From Sulfurovum sp. (lineage in GTDB: Bacteria > Campylobacterota > Campylobacteria > Campylobacterales > Sulfurovaceae), in contig JAGXFO010000015.1 of assembly GCA_024637255.1 (NCBI GenBank), positions 62,001 through 126,000 on the forward strand: DNA of 64,000 bases, given 5' to 3'. The position numbers were made by a program, and so were the translations under genes. Below the pieces are notes generated by a model that saw only the letters and a list, made by a program, of their open reading frames with translations, was not told the origin of the DNA and searched no databases. Position 1 is the first letter of the stretch, and every line of letters begins with the position of its first letter. Of this stretch, positions 52,637 through 61,645 are shown in pieces.

Positions 52637-52736
52637 GCCGTTAATTTTACACTCAATAGAAGAAGCGGATTTTTAAGTTGTAATATCGGCTGCACATTAT
52701 GCAGATAGATATTTTTAGAGGTTTTTGTGAATTGCA

Positions 52737-52824
52737 TGGCTGAGAGGAAGGGATTCGAACCCTCGGTGAGTTACCCCACACAGACGTTCCAGGTCTGCAC
52801 CTTCGACCACTCGGACACCTCTCA
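52737..52824 (-). tRNA. tRNA-Ser (GGA)
   Basis: Minus-strand cloverleaf with acceptor TGAGAGG/CCTCTCA, anticodon loop CTGGAAC with GGA in CAGAC/GTCTG, long variable arm and encoded CCA. Confidence 0.94.
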
Positions 52825-52902
52825 TTGTACATATGAAATATCTATCAATAAACAAAAAAGTTTTTTAGATTATTGCTTGAAGATATTAAGAAGATTGTAA
52901 TA

Positions 52903-52997
52903 CCCCTCCCCAGATACCTGCGGCACACAGAAAAGAAAGGTGGGCTGCTATGTTCCCATCCTGACCCATTGTCTCTCAGTCCCGTTGCACAGGTCTG
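52903..52997 (-). ncRNA. ffs: Signal recognition particle RNA (4.5S type)
   Basis: The minus strand contains the conserved SRP S-domain: GGGTCAGG, GGAA-type tetraloop region and AGCAGCCC (about 52941–52968). The outer stem CAGACCTG at the 5' end pairs with CAGGTATCTG at the 3' end. The RNA binds Ffh for targeting membrane proteins. Ends are estimated from the stem. Confidence 0.88.
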
Positions 52998-53035
52998 AAA
53001 AGAGGCATGAGAATTTTAGCCAAAGCTAGCTTACA

Positions 53036-54115
53036 TTACTCTTCATCATGGATAACACTCCATTCATCAAAGGGCAATGCCTCAAAGTGTAGTTTCTCTA
53101 TATCGTATTCGTAGGCGTTAGCTACGGTAACGATAGTGACTTTTTGTATGCCGTACTTTTTGTAGAGGGAAAATTTATTTTGTGATTTTACCCAGAGACT
53201 CTCTTCGCTTTCAAATGGGGCAGGGATAATGAGTTCATTTTGTGCAGTGACATATCCATGTATGCCCAGTGTTTGTATTTCTGTGCCGTGTTTCATGAGC
53301 GACAAGGCTATCATGCTGTCAAACTGCATGATGAAAGGTTGGCCCATGGTGAGGTATTTTGCAAAGGCAAAATCAAAAAGCAGCATTTTTTTCCCGGATT
53401 TTTGGTAGCGGTCTTCTATGAAAAATATGAGCCTTTCTTCGGTAAACAGTTTGACCGTTTTATATAGCCAGTCTTTGGAGACTTTAAATTTCTCTTTAGC
53501 GAAAGTGTATATCTGATTGGTGGTGAGGTGTTTGGTGTGGTGTTGAGAGAGGACAAGAAGCAACTTCTGTTCATTTTCATCAAAGGTGCTTCGCAAGAAA
53601 GTTTTCATAGACTGTATATGCGTTTTTTGTGATCTAGCAAGAAGCGGCAGCGTACCCGAACGCAAGAAGTGGTTAAAGCCGCTACTTTGAGAAGTGCTAG
53701 GCTCAAAAGCAAGAAATTCTTCATAGTCTAAAGGAAAAAGTTCAACAGGACTAAGATCTTTATTGTTAAGGGGTATGCGCGAGAGGATGATAAGCCTTTC
53801 TACATTTGGAAAAACGGGAAGATATTCTTCCGTATAGTGGTCAAGTATAAGTAGTGTAATGCCTTCACGGTTAATGTACTGTTGCAGTGATGGAGTCGAG
53901 AGCGTGTTGAAAATGAGGTTAGGATCCTCGATATCAATATATAGAATGGTGCTTCTGTCTTCTTCATGATGGATAAGATCCAGAACAATAGTCGTTTTTC
54001 CCGAACCGCGCGCGCCATAAAGATTTATATTGTCTTTGGGAGGAAGTTGGCATTTTCTTGGGACGTAGTCTTCAGTGGATAAGCGCTGATGATGATAATA
54101 TTCAAGCAATTCCAT
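53036..54115 (-). CDS. AAA_14/DUF4143-like ATPase
   Basis: 359-aa P-loop ATPase. Walker A GARGSGKTT is near residue 35 and a Walker B-like TLLILDHY near 87; a winged-helix-like segment follows at about 190–240. This matches the group of archaeal/bacterial AAA_14 ATPases that have a C-terminal nuclease-like domain. The start is ATG at 54115 or 54119–54121 (two codons earlier). Target and partner are unknown; it may be part of a sporadic accessory region before the S10 cluster. Confidence 0.75.
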   Translation of the reverse strand: MELLEYYHHQRLSTEDYVPRKCQLPPKDNINLYGARGSGKTTIVLDLIHHEEDRSTILYIDIEDPNLIFNTLSTPSLQQYINREGITLLILDHYTEEYLPVFPNVERLIILSRIPLNNKDLSPVELFPLDYEEFLAFEPSTSQSSGFNHFLRSGTLPLLARSQKTHIQSMKTFLRSTFDENEQKLLLVLSQHHTKHLTTNQIYTFAKEKFKVSKDWLYKTVKLFTEERLIFFIEDRYQKSGKKMLLFDFAFAKYLTMGQPFIMQFDSMIALSLMKHGTEIQTLGIHGYVTAQNELIIPAPFESEESLWVKSQNKFSLYKKYGIQKVTIVTVANAYEYDIEKLHFEALPFDEWSVIHDEE

Positions 54116-54190
54116 ACACATTTACCTCGTATGTTTCCTTATAAAAAGGAAATATTTTTTACGATTGTATCGTTTTTAGACTAAATAGTA

Positions 54191-54256
54191 TTGTACCTTT
54201 CAAAAACTTTTGGTATAATTCGCGTTCCTAAATTTATGTTAGGGGGTTTAAACCCC
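54191..54256 (+). promoter_or_regulatory. S10 operon promoter and leader palindrome
   Basis: TTGTAC (54191–54196), 17-nt spacer, TATAAT (54214–54219), then the palindrome GGGGTTTAAACCCC (54243–54256) in the 5' leader before rpsJ. Confidence 0.7.
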
Positions 54257-54298
54257 GTGTGTAGGCACCTAAGCTAACGAGTTCTTTAAAGGGTAAAT

Positions 54299-54610
54299 AT
54301 GGAAAAAATTAGATTAAAGCTTAAAGCTTATGATCATCGTGTTCTAGACAGATCAGTTGCTGCAATCATCGATGCAGTTAAACGTACAGGTGCAGAGATT
54401 AGAGGGCCAATTCCAATGCCAACTAAACTTAAGCGTTATACGGTTCTTAAATCACCACACGTCAATAAAGACGCTCGTGAGCAATTTGAGATCAGAATTC
54501 ACGGAAGAATGATCGACATCGTTTCGGCTACTTCAGATACTATTGATTCACTTATGAAGTTGGATCTAGCACCTGAAATCGAAGTTGAAATCAGATCAAT
54601 GGATAAGTAG
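54299..54610 (+). CDS. rpsJ: 30S ribosomal protein S10
   Basis: 103-aa protein, first of the S10–spc cluster. KIRLKLKAYDHRVLDRSV and the 16S-binding KSPHVNKDAREQFEIRIH are standard. AAAGGG precedes the ATG. In other bacteria S10 is also NusE. Confidence 0.97.
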   Translation: MEKIRLKLKAYDHRVLDRSVAAIIDAVKRTGAEIRGPIPMPTKLKRYTVLKSPHVNKDAREQFEIRIHGRMIDIVSATSDTIDSLMKLDLAPEIEVEIRSMDK

Positions 54611-54619
54611 GAGTAGGGA

Positions 54620-55201
54620 ATGGAATTTATTATAGAAAAAATTGGTATGAGCAGAACTGTTGATGTACCAAGTGTTCCGGTTACTCTTCTTAAGGTCATT
54701 GAAACGAAAGTTTGTGAAGTGAAGGAAGACGGCAAAGCACTTGTTGCGTATAACTCTAGTAAAAAACTCAATAAGAGCATCGAAGGTCAACAGACTAAAT
54801 TCGCTGTCTCTAAAGAGTTTAACAAATTTATGACTATCGAAGTGGCTGAGGGTACTGAAGCTGGCGACTTAAGCACGGCAGTATTGGCTGAAACAGCAGT
54901 AGTAAAAACATCTCTTAACACTAAAGGTAGAGGTTTTTCTGGTGGTATGAAGCGTCACGGATTTTCTGGCGGACCTGGTGGGCATGGCCACAGATTCGGT
55001 AGACGTATTGGTTCAATCGGTAATGCCGAGTGGCCGGGACGTGTTCAAAAAGGTAAAAAAATGCCTGGACAATATGGTAACACACAAGTTACTGTGAAAA
55101 ATGACGTACTGTCATTTGATGCTGAAAACGGTATCTTAGTATTAAAAGGTTCAATTCCTGGTCACAATGGGGCTAGAGGATTGGTAAGGATTGTTAAATG
55201 A
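54620..55201 (+). CDS. rplC: 50S ribosomal protein L3
   Basis: 193-aa protein, somewhat shorter than E. coli L3. The long loop with GGPGGHGHRFGRRIGSIG and RVQKGKKMPGQYG reaches towards the peptidyl transferase centre. Its stop overlaps the rplD start (ATGA). Confidence 0.97.
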   Translation: MEFIIEKIGMSRTVDVPSVPVTLLKVIETKVCEVKEDGKALVAYNSSKKLNKSIEGQQTKFAVSKEFNKFMTIEVAEGTEAGDLSTAVLAETAVVKTSLNTKGRGFSGGMKRHGFSGGPGGHGHRFGRRIGSIGNAEWPGRVQKGKKMPGQYGNTQVTVKNDVLSFDAENGILVLKGSIPGHNGARGLVRIVK

Positions 55202-55791
55202 GTAAAACAACAGTAATTAAAACAGCAGACCTTCCAAAAGCATTTTTGGAAGTTCACCCACACAACCTTTATCTTTATTGTAAAGCGTATGCAGCTGGGC
55301 TTAGAGCAAACACTGCACAGACGAAAACTAGATCTGATGTACGTGGTGGCGGTAAGAAGCCATGGGCTCAAAAAGGTGGCGGACGTGCAAGAGCAGGTTC
55401 ATTGAGATCTCCTATATTTGTTGGCGGTGGTGTTGCATTTGGACCAAGCACAAACAGAAACTATGATCAAAAGGTAAACAAAAAGCAAAAGAAACTTGCA
55501 CTGTATCATGCACTAGCAGAGATGGCAGCAAATGAAAGACTTTTTGTAGTAGATCATGTAACAGTTGAATCAGGAAGAACAAAAGATGCTTTGGCATTTG
55601 TAAATGGCCTTGCGCAAAGAGATGTACTTGTGGTGAAAGAGATGATAGATGATAAGACTTTCTTGGCATTCAGAAATCTCCAGAACGCATACCTTATTGA
55701 ATCAAATGAGCTTAATGCTTATCTTGCAGCCGCATATCACTCAATCGTGATTGAAAAAGCTGTATTTGACAAATTGACTAAAGAGGCTTAA
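55198..55791 (+). CDS. rplD: 50S ribosomal protein L4
   Basis: 197-aa L4 with exit-tunnel loop region TKTRSDVRGGGKKPWAQKGGGRARAGS. In E. coli L4 represses the S10 operon; no matching leader structure could be shown here. Confidence 0.97.
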   Translation: MSKTTVIKTADLPKAFLEVHPHNLYLYCKAYAAGLRANTAQTKTRSDVRGGGKKPWAQKGGGRARAGSLRSPIFVGGGVAFGPSTNRNYDQKVNKKQKKLALYHALAEMAANERLFVVDHVTVESGRTKDALAFVNGLAQRDVLVVKEMIDDKTFLAFRNLQNAYLIESNELNAYLAAAYHSIVIEKAVFDKLTKEA

Positions 55792-55792
55792 G

Positions 55793-56074
55793 ATGGCAGA
55801 TATTACAGATATTAAATCAATAATGTATACAGAGAAGAGTTTGGCTCTTCAAGAAGATGGTATCATCGTAGTTCAAACAACTCCTAGAATGACTAAAAAT
55901 GGTCTTAAAGAAGTTTTTAAAGAGTTCTTCGGGATCAACCCACTTAGAATAAACTCAATGAGAGTAAACGGCAAAGTGAAAAGATTTAAAGGTGTCGCAG
56001 GAAAAAGACCAGACTTGAAAAAGTTCTATGTCAAACTTCCAGAAGATGCAAAAATCGAAAGCTTAGCGGTATAA
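55793..56074 (+). CDS. rplW: 50S ribosomal protein L23
   Basis: 93-aa tunnel-exit protein; LYTEKSLAL-like start (IMYTEKSLALQEDG) and INSMRVNGKVKRF are as expected. Confidence 0.95.
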   Translation: MADITDIKSIMYTEKSLALQEDGIIVVQTTPRMTKNGLKEVFKEFFGINPLRINSMRVNGKVKRFKGVAGKRPDLKKFYVKLPEDAKIESLAV

Positions 56075-56083
56075 GGATAGAAG

Positions 56084-56920
56084 ATGGCAATTAAAACATA
56101 TAAACCAACCACACCTTCACGTCGTTATATGACTAACCTTAGCAGCGATGATATCACTGCTAAAGCAGGCGTTAGAGCGCTGCTTGTAAATCTTCCAAGA
56201 TCAGCAGGTAGAAATAGTAACGGTAGAATTACTTCTCGTCACAGAGAAGCAGGTGCTAAAAAGCTATATAGAATCATCGATTTTAAAAGAAACAAATTTA
56301 ATATTGAAGGTACTGTATCTACTGTTGAGTATGATCCATACAGAAACTGTAGAATTTGTCTTATCAAATATGTTGATGGGGACAGAAGATATGTACTTCA
56401 GCCTAAAGGCCTTAAAGTAGGCGATAAAATCATGTCAGCTGAGTCGGGTCTTGATATTAAGACTGGTAATGCAATGAAATTGATGAATATCCCAGTGGGT
56501 ACTTTGGTACACAATATTGAAATGAGTCCAGGTCATGGTGGTCAGATGGCTCGTTCAGCAGGCGGCTATGCTCAAATCATGGGTAGAGATGGTAAATACG
56601 TCTCACTTAGACTTCCTTCATCTGAGATGAGATATGTCCTTGGTGAATGTTTGGCAACTATCGGTGCTGTGGGTAACGAAGATTTCTCAAATATCGTTAT
56701 CGGTAAAGCGGGTAGAAGCAGACACCTTGGTATTAGACCACAAACACGTGGTTCTGCGATGAACCCAGTCGATCACCCGCACGGTGGTGGTGAAGGTAAA
56801 ACAAACTCAGGACGTCATCCGGTATCTCCATGGGGTACTCCAGCTAAAGGGTTTAAAACTCGTAAGAAACAAGCTAGTGATAAGTTAATTATCTCTAAAC
56901 GTAAAAAAGGTAGGGGCTAA
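56084..56920 (+). CDS. rplB: 50S ribosomal protein L2
   Basis: 278-aa L2 with GRNSNGRITSRHREAGAKKLYR and the essential C-terminal MNPVDHPHGGGEGK segment. Confidence 0.97.
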   Translation: MAIKTYKPTTPSRRYMTNLSSDDITAKAGVRALLVNLPRSAGRNSNGRITSRHREAGAKKLYRIIDFKRNKFNIEGTVSTVEYDPYRNCRICLIKYVDGDRRYVLQPKGLKVGDKIMSAESGLDIKTGNAMKLMNIPVGTLVHNIEMSPGHGGQMARSAGGYAQIMGRDGKYVSLRLPSSEMRYVLGECLATIGAVGNEDFSNIVIGKAGRSRHLGIRPQTRGSAMNPVDHPHGGGEGKTNSGRHPVSPWGTPAKGFKTRKKQASDKLIISKRKKGRG

Positions 56921-56923
56921 GAT

Positions 56924-57202
56924 ATGGCAAGATCGACAAAAAAAGGTCCATTTATCGATGGGCACTTAATGAAAAAAGTGCTTAAGGCAAAAGAAGAGGG
57001 TTCTAACAAACCTATTAAAACTTGGTCAAGAAGATCTGTAATATTCCCTGAGTTTATCGGATTAACGATCAATGTACACAATGGAAGACAATTTGTACCT
57101 GTATTCGTCACAGAAAACCACGTTGGGTATAAACTGGGTGAATTTTCACCAACAAGAACATTTAAGGGCCATAAAGGTTCTGTGCAGAAGAAGGTAGGTT
57201 AA
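56924..57202 (+). CDS. rpsS: 30S ribosomal protein S19
   Basis: 92-aa protein; ARSTKKGPFIDGHL start and GHKLGEF-equivalent GYKLGEFSPTRTFKGH near the end. Confidence 0.97.
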   Translation: MARSTKKGPFIDGHLMKKVLKAKEEGSNKPIKTWSRRSVIFPEFIGLTINVHNGRQFVPVFVTENHVGYKLGEFSPTRTFKGHKGSVQKKVG

Positions 57203-57203
57203 T

Positions 57204-57776
57204 ATGAGTAGAGCATTATTAAGATTTGTAAGAGTTTCTCCTACAAAAGCTAGACTTATCGCTAGAGAAGTTCAGGGGATGAATGCTGAACTTGCACTTG
57301 CAGCGTTAGAGTTTATGCCTAACAAAGCAGCAGGTATAGTTTCTAAAGTAATCGCATCTGCAGTTGCCAACGGCGACTTCGAACCTGAAGAAGTGACCAT
57401 TACTTCTTGCAGAGTTGACAAAGCAGCAGTGATGAAAAGATGGAGACCAAGAGCTAGAGGTACAGCTTCCAGAATCATTAAACCAACGGCGCACATTCTA
57501 GTAGAAGTAGGTGTTGCATCTTTAGAAACAGAAGCACCAGCTAAAAAACCAGCAGTAAATAAAGCCGCTGCAAAAGGCGATGATTTAACAAAAGTCGCTG
57601 GAATTGGTAAAGTGTACGCAAGTAAGCTCAATGATGAAGGTATCTTCACCTATGCAGATGTTGTAAACATGACACAAGCACAAATCGACACTATGGAAGA
57701 GAAGTACACATTTAAAGGTGACTTTAAAGATGCTATCGCAGATGCGAAAAACTTCGTAAACGGAAAGGACGCGTAA
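57204..57776 (+). CDS. rplV: 50S ribosomal protein L22 with C-terminal helix-hairpin-helix domain
   Basis: 190 aa, about 75 more than a basic L22. Residues 1–103 are a normal L22 core, including the tunnel-loop segment MKRWRPRARGTASRI. An Ala/Lys-rich linker follows (104–124). Residues 125–168 (GDDLTKVAGIGKVYASKLNDEG… and GIFTYADVV) form a helix-hairpin-helix domain of the type that ends many L21 proteins. L22 extensions of other kinds are known in Campylobacter. The HhH part may contact rRNA or another factor; this is inferred. Confidence 0.95.
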   Translation: MSRALLRFVRVSPTKARLIAREVQGMNAELALAALEFMPNKAAGIVSKVIASAVANGDFEPEEVTITSCRVDKAAVMKRWRPRARGTASRIIKPTAHILVEVGVASLETEAPAKKPAVNKAAAKGDDLTKVAGIGKVYASKLNDEGIFTYADVVNMTQAQIDTMEEKYTFKGDFKDAIADAKNFVNGKDA

Positions 57777-58477
57777 TGGGTCAAAAAGTAAATCCTATAG
57801 GTCTTAGACTTGGAATCAACAGAAACTGGGAATCAAGATGGTTCCCGGCAAAAGGCAGAACAGCAGATTTTATTGCTGAAGATTATAAGATTAGAAAATA
57901 CCTTAAAAAAGAACTTTTCTATGCGGGTGTTTCCAATATCATCATCGAAAGAACAGCTAAAAAATTAAGAGTAAATATTGTAACTGCTAGACCTGGTATT
58001 ATCATTGGTAAAAAAGGTGCAGATATTGAAAAACTTAAAGCAACACTGATCAAAATGCTTGGCGGAAAAGATGTAGCGATTAACATTAAAGAAGAAAAAC
58101 GTCCTCAAGCTTCAGGTCAATTGGCTGCTGAAAACGTTGCCACTCAACTTGAGAGAAGAACAGCATTTAGACGTGCGATGAAAAAAGTAATCCAAGGTGC
58201 ACTTAAATCAGGTGCAAAAGGGATTAAGATTTCTGTTTCTGGTCGTCTTGGCGGTGCTGAGATGGCAAGAACTGAATGGTACCTAGAAGGACGTGTTCCT
58301 CTTCATACGCTAAGAGCTAAAATTGATTACGGTTTTGCCGAAGCACATACTACTTATGGAATCATTGGTATTAAAGTTTGGATCTTCAAAGGTGAAGTAC
58401 TTGCTAAAGGTATTCAGGCAGAGCCACAAGAAGAGAAAAAAGAAGGTCGTAGACCATCTAGAAAAAGAGGTGAATAA
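57776..58477 (+). CDS. rpsC: 30S ribosomal protein S3
   Basis: 233-aa protein with KH domain (RPGIIIGKKGADIEKLK) and the S3 C-terminal region. It shares one base with the rplV stop (TAATG). Confidence 0.97.
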   Translation: MGQKVNPIGLRLGINRNWESRWFPAKGRTADFIAEDYKIRKYLKKELFYAGVSNIIIERTAKKLRVNIVTARPGIIIGKKGADIEKLKATLIKMLGGKDVAINIKEEKRPQASGQLAAENVATQLERRTAFRRAMKKVIQGALKSGAKGIKISVSGRLGGAEMARTEWYLEGRVPLHTLRAKIDYGFAEAHTTYGIIGIKVWIFKGEVLAKGIQAEPQEEKKEGRRPSRKRGE

Positions 58478-58479
58478 TT

Positions 58480-58905
58480 ATGTTAATGCCTAAAAGAACA
58501 AAATTCAGAAAAGTAATGAAAGGCCGTAACCGCGGGAAATCTTTCAAAGGTAACAAGATCGAGTTTGGTGATATTGCGATTAAAGCTACTGAAGCTGGCA
58601 GAATTGATTCTAGACAAATTGAAGCTGCTCGTATTACTATGACTAGAAAAATTGCAAGAACAGGTAAAACTTGGATTAGAGTTTTTCCAGATAAGCCACT
58701 GACTGCTAAGCCTCTTGAAACAAGAATGGGTAAAGGTAAGGGTGGAGTTGATAAATGGGTTATGAATATTAAGCCAGGTAGAATTATTTTTGAAATGGCT
58801 GGAGTTGAAGAGACTCTTGCAAGAGCAGCTTTAACACTTGCTATGCATAAAATGCCATTTAAGTGTAAAATCATCACTTTAAAGGACAGCAATGAACTAT
58901 ATTGA
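58480..58905 (+). CDS. rplP: 50S ribosomal protein L16
   Basis: 141-aa protein, MLMPKRTKFRKVMKG start and FPDKPLTAKPLETRMGKGKG segment. Confidence 0.97.
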   Translation: MLMPKRTKFRKVMKGRNRGKSFKGNKIEFGDIAIKATEAGRIDSRQIEAARITMTRKIARTGKTWIRVFPDKPLTAKPLETRMGKGKGGVDKWVMNIKPGRIIFEMAGVEETLARAALTLAMHKMPFKCKIITLKDSNELY

Positions 58906-59083
58906 TTTGAAAGATAAAAGTGAAGCAGACCTTTTGGCGATGCTTAAAGAGAAAAAACTTGAGTTGTTTACACTCAATGCAAAGCAAAAGACTATGCAAT
59001 TGACTAATACAGCTGAGTTGAGAATAGCGAAAAAAGATATCGCAAGAATCCAGACAGCACTTACTGCTGCTGGATCGAAGTAA
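58892..59083 (+). CDS. rpmC: 50S ribosomal protein L29
   Basis: 63-aa helical protein; overlaps rplP by 14 nt. The KDIARIQTAL ending is typical. Confidence 0.95.
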   Translation: MNYIDLKDKSEADLLAMLKEKKLELFTLNAKQKTMQLTNTAELRIAKKDIARIQTALTAAGSK

Positions 59084-59093
59084 GGGGTCATTT

Positions 59094-59342
59094 ATGTCAA
59101 AAAGACAAATAACAGGTACTGTGATTAAAATTGCTGGAGACAAAACTGCAACTGTATTGGTTGAGAGAAGAGTGCTTCACCCAAGATACCATAAAACAGT
59201 AAAAAGATTTAAGAAATATCTTATTCATGATGAGAAAAATGACATTCAGGTTGGAGATACAGTAAACGCGATTGAGTGTAGGCCGTTATCTAAAACAAAA
59301 AGTTTCAGACTTCTTGAAATAGTGAAAAGAGGAGAGCTGTAA
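59094..59342 (+). CDS. rpsQ: 30S ribosomal protein S17
   Basis: 82-aa OB-fold protein with VERRVLHPRYHKTVKR and RPLSKTKSFRLLEIV. Overlaps rplN by 1 nt. Confidence 0.96.
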   Translation: MSKRQITGTVIKIAGDKTATVLVERRVLHPRYHKTVKRFKKYLIHDEKNDIQVGDTVNAIECRPLSKTKSFRLLEIVKRGEL

Positions 59343-59710
59343 TGATCCAAGGTTTTACTAGATTAAATGTAGCAGATAACTCTGGCGCTAAAGAGATTAT
59401 GTGTATCAAGGTTCTTGGTGGATCCAAGAGAAGATATGCTTCTGTGGGCGATGTTATCGTTGCTTCTGTTAAAAAAGCACTTCCAACCGGAAAAGTGAAA
59501 AAAGGCAAGGTTGTTAAAGCAGTCGTCGTGAGAACAAAAAAAGAGATCCAGAGAGAAAATGGATCACTTATAAGATTTGACGACAATGCAGCAGTAATCA
59601 TCGACGACAAAAGAGAGCCAATAGGTACACGTATCTTTGGTCCCGTAAGTCGTGAAACAAGATATGCAGGTTTTATGAAAATTGTATCACTTGCACCGGA
59701 GGTATGGTAA
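59342..59710 (+). CDS. rplN: 50S ribosomal protein L14
   Basis: 122-aa protein with DNSGAKEIMCIKVLGGSKRRYA and RFDDNAAVIID; normal length. Confidence 0.97.
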   Translation: MIQGFTRLNVADNSGAKEIMCIKVLGGSKRRYASVGDVIVASVKKALPTGKVKKGKVVKAVVVRTKKEIQRENGSLIRFDDNAAVIIDDKREPIGTRIFGPVSRETRYAGFMKIVSLAPEVW

Positions 59711-59943
59711 TGGCAAAAACATTCAAAATCAAAAAAGGTGATCAGGTAATGGTTATCGCTGGTGATGATAAAGGTACAGTAGGTGAAGTCCTTCAGGTGC
59801 TTACTAAAAAAGATGCAGTAATCGTTGCAGGGTGCAAAACAGCTAAAAAAGCTATAAAGCCAAGCGAAGAAAACAAAGAGGGTGGATTTGCTAACAAAGA
59901 AATGCCAATTCATATCTCAAATGTAAAAAAAGTAGAGGGATAA
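59710..59943 (+). CDS. rplX: 50S ribosomal protein L24
   Basis: 77-aa protein with KOW motif (KKGDQVMVIAGDDKGTVGEV). The start at 59710, overlapping the rplN stop, gives good spacing from GGAGG at 59698; an in-frame ATG at 59704 lies too near the ribosome-binding site. Confidence 0.94.
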   Translation: MAKTFKIKKGDQVMVIAGDDKGTVGEVLQVLTKKDAVIVAGCKTAKKAIKPSEENKEGGFANKEMPIHISNVKKVEG

Positions 59944-59947
59944 TCCT

Positions 59948-60499
59948 ATGAGTAGAATGAAGCAAAAGTACAATGACATCGTTCCTGCACTCAGAGAAGA
60001 GTGTGAGATTGCAAATCCGATGCAGACTCCTAAGCTTGAAAAGATAGTTATCTCTGTGGGTGCCGGCGAAGAGGGTAAGGACAATAAACTTATCCAAAAC
60101 ATGGCTGACACAATCTCACTTATCGCCGGTCAAAAAGCGGTAATCGTTATGGCTAGAAAATCTGTTGCAGGTTTTAAAGCTAGAGAAGGTGCTCCAACCG
60201 GCATAAGAGTAACACTTAGAGGTGAAAATATGTATAACTTCTTTGATAAGCTCCTATCTATCGCTCTTCCAAGAGTAAAAGACTTCAGAGGAACACCAAG
60301 AAAAGGTTTTGACGGACGTGGTAACTATAACTTCGGTCTTCAAGAGCAAATGATGTTCCCAGAGGTTGAATTTGACAGCGTAATTAAGACACACGGTATG
60401 AACATTACTATTGTAACTAGTACTGAAGATGATAAACAAGGTTTCATGCTTTTAGAAAAGCTTGGTATGCCTTTTGCTAAAGGGAGAACTAATGGCTAA
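59948..60499 (+). CDS. rplE: 50S ribosomal protein L5
   Basis: 183-aa 5S rRNA-binding protein; GQKAVIVMARKSVAGFKAREG and RDFRGTPRKGFDGRGNYNFG are as expected. Confidence 0.97.
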   Translation: MSRMKQKYNDIVPALREECEIANPMQTPKLEKIVISVGAGEEGKDNKLIQNMADTISLIAGQKAVIVMARKSVAGFKAREGAPTGIRVTLRGENMYNFFDKLLSIALPRVKDFRGTPRKGFDGRGNYNFGLQEQMMFPEVEFDSVIKTHGMNITIVTSTEDDKQGFMLLEKLGMPFAKGRTNG

Positions 60500-60677
60500 G
60501 AAATCAATGATCGCTAAGCAGAAGAGAGCACCAAAATTCTCTACTCAAGCATATACAAGATGTAACATTTGTGGTAGACCTCACTCGGTATATCAAGATT
60601 TCGGTCTATGCCGTATATGTTTAAGAAAAATGGCCCTCGAAGGCCTTATCCCCGGCATGCGCAAAGCAAGCTGGTAA
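60492..60677 (+). CDS. rpsN: 30S ribosomal protein S14, zinc-binding type
   Basis: 61-aa short S14 with two CxxC pairs (CNIC and CRIC), the C+ form. It overlaps the rplE end by 8 nt. Confidence 0.96.
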   Translation: MAKKSMIAKQKRAPKFSTQAYTRCNICGRPHSVYQDFGLCRICLRKMALEGLIPGMRKASW

Positions 60678-60690
60678 GGAGAATTAAAAG

Positions 60691-61086
60691 ATGATGACAG
60701 ACATAATTGCAGACTCTCTTACTCGTATAAGAAATGCTGCGCAAAGAAAATTAGACGTAACAACACTTCTTCACTCTAAGACGATTGAAGCAACCGTATC
60801 TATTTTGGTAGATAAAGGTTACCTTGAAGGTTTCAAGATTAAAGAAGATGGAAACAAAAAAACTATTAAAGTAGTTCTTAAATATGATGAGAATGAAAAA
60901 AGCGTGATCAATGAGATCAAAAAAATATCTAAGCCTGGTAGACGTGTTCACCAAGGTAAAGATAAAATTAGAACATTTAAAAATGGTTACGGTACTTTGG
61001 TTGTTTCAACAAGCCAGGGTGTAATTGCTAATGATGAAGCGTATAAGCGTGGAATCGGTGGCGAAGTAATCTGTAGTATTTGGTAA
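60691..61086 (+). CDS. rpsH: 30S ribosomal protein S8
   Basis: 131-aa protein, DIIADSLTRIRNA start and GGEVICSIW end, typical of S8. Confidence 0.97.
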   Translation: MMTDIIADSLTRIRNAAQRKLDVTTLLHSKTIEATVSILVDKGYLEGFKIKEDGNKKTIKVVLKYDENEKSVINEIKKISKPGRRVHQGKDKIRTFKNGYGTLVVSTSQGVIANDEAYKRGIGGEVICSIW

Positions 61087-61095
61087 GGAAGAAAG

Positions 61096-61635
61096 ATGTC
61101 AAGAATAGGAAAAAGACCAGTAACTGTTGCAAGTGGTATTGATGTATCACTCGACGGTACGACTCTCGTGGCTAAAAAAGGCAATCTAGAAAAAAGACTT
61201 GAAACTCATGGAAGAGTGAACATCAGTATTGATGGTTCTGAAGTAACTTTTATTAGAGTGGGTGACGACAAACAGGATGCAGCATTTTGGGGAACATACA
61301 GATCACTCTTTGACAATATTATTATTGGATTGGATAAAGGTTTTTCAAAATCTTTAGAAATCAATGGTGTTGGTTACAGAGCTGCGGTTGAAGGAAAAAC
61401 TTTGGTGCTTCAGCTTGGTTATTCACACCCCATTAATTTTGATATCCCTGAGGGACTTGAAATTTTAGTTGAAAAGAATGTTGTTACTATAAAAGGTACA
61501 GACAAGCAAGCAGTAGGTCAAGCCGCTGCTGAAATTAGAGATTTCAGACCACCAGAGCCTTACAAGGGCAAGGGTGTGAAGTACACAGATGAAGTTATTA
61601 TCAGAAAAGCTGGTAAAGCTGCTGGTAAGAAGTAA
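61096..61635 (+). CDS. rplF: 50S ribosomal protein L6
   Basis: 179-aa protein, MSRIGKRPV start and RPPEPYKGKGVKY near the C-terminus. Confidence 0.97.
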   Translation: MSRIGKRPVTVASGIDVSLDGTTLVAKKGNLEKRLETHGRVNISIDGSEVTFIRVGDDKQDAAFWGTYRSLFDNIIIGLDKGFSKSLEINGVGYRAAVEGKTLVLQLGYSHPINFDIPEGLEILVEKNVVTIKGTDKQAVGQAAAEIRDFRPPEPYKGKGVKYTDEVIIRKAGKAAGKK

Positions 61636-61645
61636 GGAGCGGTAG

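Noticed and set aside
50520..52824. Genomic island with att repeats at tRNA-Ser
   Set aside because: No copy of the tRNA-Ser 3' end was found on the far side of the GHKL gene, and no integrase is present.
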